Source of the DNA: Comamonadaceae bacterium
GTDB lineage: Bacteria > Pseudomonadota > Gammaproteobacteria > Burkholderiales > Burkholderiaceae_C
Assembly: GCA_021286965.1 (NCBI GenBank)
Contig: JAJTBK010000135.1
Location: forward strand, 1-5,804
Direction of reading: 5' to 3'
Length of the DNA: 5,804 nt
The notes beneath the pieces are model-generated. The model was not told the origin of the DNA, ran no database searches, and saw nothing but the letters and a program-made list of their open reading frames with translations. A program made the translations under genes and the position numbers. Of this stretch, positions 5,444 through 5,804 are shown one piece after another. Position 1 is the stretch's first letter, and every line of letters begins with the position of its first letter.

Positions 5444-5804
5444 ACCTGCACCAATTACGCTTCGTCCAGGAAGCCGCGCGCCGCAACCTGAACCTCACCG
5501 AAGCCGCCAAGGCACTGCACACCTCGCAGCCAGGGGTCTCCAAGGCCATCATCGAGCTGGAAGGTGAGTTGGGCATCGAGATTTTTGCGCGCCACGGCAA
5601 GCGGCTGCGGCGCATCACCGAACCCGGCCAGCATGTGCTGCGCAGCATCGAGCTCATCATGCGCGAGGTGGGCAACCTCAAGCGCATTGGCGAGCAGTTC
5701 AGCGCCCAGGACAGCGGCACGCTCTCCATCGCTACCACCCACACGCAGGCGCGCTACGTGCTGCCCGTGCCCGTGGCCAAGCTGCGTGAGGCCTACCCCA
5801 AGGT
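5440..5804 (+). CDS. cysB: CysB-family LysR-type transcriptional regulator, N-terminal part
   Basis: The first 121 codons are present and the gene runs off the right edge (full members are about 310-325 residues). The product begins MNLHQLRFVQEAARRNLNLT, with the winged helix-turn-helix at about residues 18-40 (TEAAKALHTSQPGVSKAIIELE), a linker helix to about 88, and the start of the effector domain. The run SIATTHTQARYVLP (96-109) is the hallmark of CysB/Cbl proteins; Thr100 and Thr102 match in position the sulfate/inducer-binding threonines of CysB. CysB activates cysteine and sulfate assimilation genes in response to O- or N-acetylserine; Cbl is a close paralogue for sulfonate use, and the two cannot be separated here. 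The ATG has no good Shine-Dalgarno site but gives the standard N-terminus. The neighbouring chelatase gene supports a sulfur-related role. Confidence 0.93.
   Translation, partial: MNLHQLRFVQEAARRNLNLTEAAKALHTSQPGVSKAIIELEGELGIEIFARHGKRLRRITEPGQHVLRSIELIMREVGNLKRIGEQFSAQDSGTLSIATTHTQARYVLPVPVAKLREAYPK

Noticed and set aside
1..5804. Mobile element, phage, CRISPR, tRNA, rRNA or defence system
   Set aside because: Nearly all bases are accounted for by conserved housekeeping genes in a known order; I saw no transposase, integrase, repeat array or RNA gene.

Overview
The window is an ordinary, densely packed chromosomal segment of a high-GC Gram-negative bacterium, most likely a betaproteobacterium of the order Burkholderiales and probably Comamonadaceae. 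This rests on the gene content and order, the GC-rich third codon positions and the style of the proteins (a CysB-type regulator beside a short CbiX, and a short Pro/Ala-rich protein behind holC). I cannot name the genus. There are no RNA genes, mobile elements, CRISPR arrays or phage genes, and no stretch longer than 300 bases lacks a gene.

Layout from left to right. Bases 2-421 (+) hold the 3' part of a D-2-hydroxyacid dehydrogenase gene. Only 19 bases separate its stop from the stop of a leftward operon (read right to left: pepA, holC, then a small Pro/Ala-rich protein) that fills 441-2779. Bases 2780-2803 are a 24-base gap between the divergent start codons of pepA and lptF. The rightward operon lptF-lptG-cbiX fills 2804-5384, with ATGA stop/start overlaps at both internal joints. 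A 55-base AT-rich spacer follows, and then the first 121 codons of a cysB-type LysR regulator gene that runs off the right edge.

Functions. PepA is a cytosolic M17 leucyl aminopeptidase with all its metal and catalytic residues. HolC is the chi subunit of the DNA polymerase III clamp loader. LptF and LptG are the two inner-membrane subunits of the LptB2FG transporter that extracts lipopolysaccharide from the inner membrane. CbiX is a one-domain sirohydrochlorin chelatase. It sits directly before a CysB-like regulator, which makes sense because siroheme is the cofactor of assimilatory sulfite reductase and CysB-family proteins control sulfur assimilation. The pepA-holC pair divergent from lptF-lptG matches the order known in E. 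coli, except that a short unknown protein follows holC here instead of valS.

I found no clear new biological system. The points most worth a second look are the very compressed pepA/lptF divergent start region, a 10-codon leader ORF with a Cys codon overlapping the cysB start by ATGA, an inverted repeat over the cysB start region, and a G-quadruplex-type G7/G7 tract at the start of the small gene after holC.
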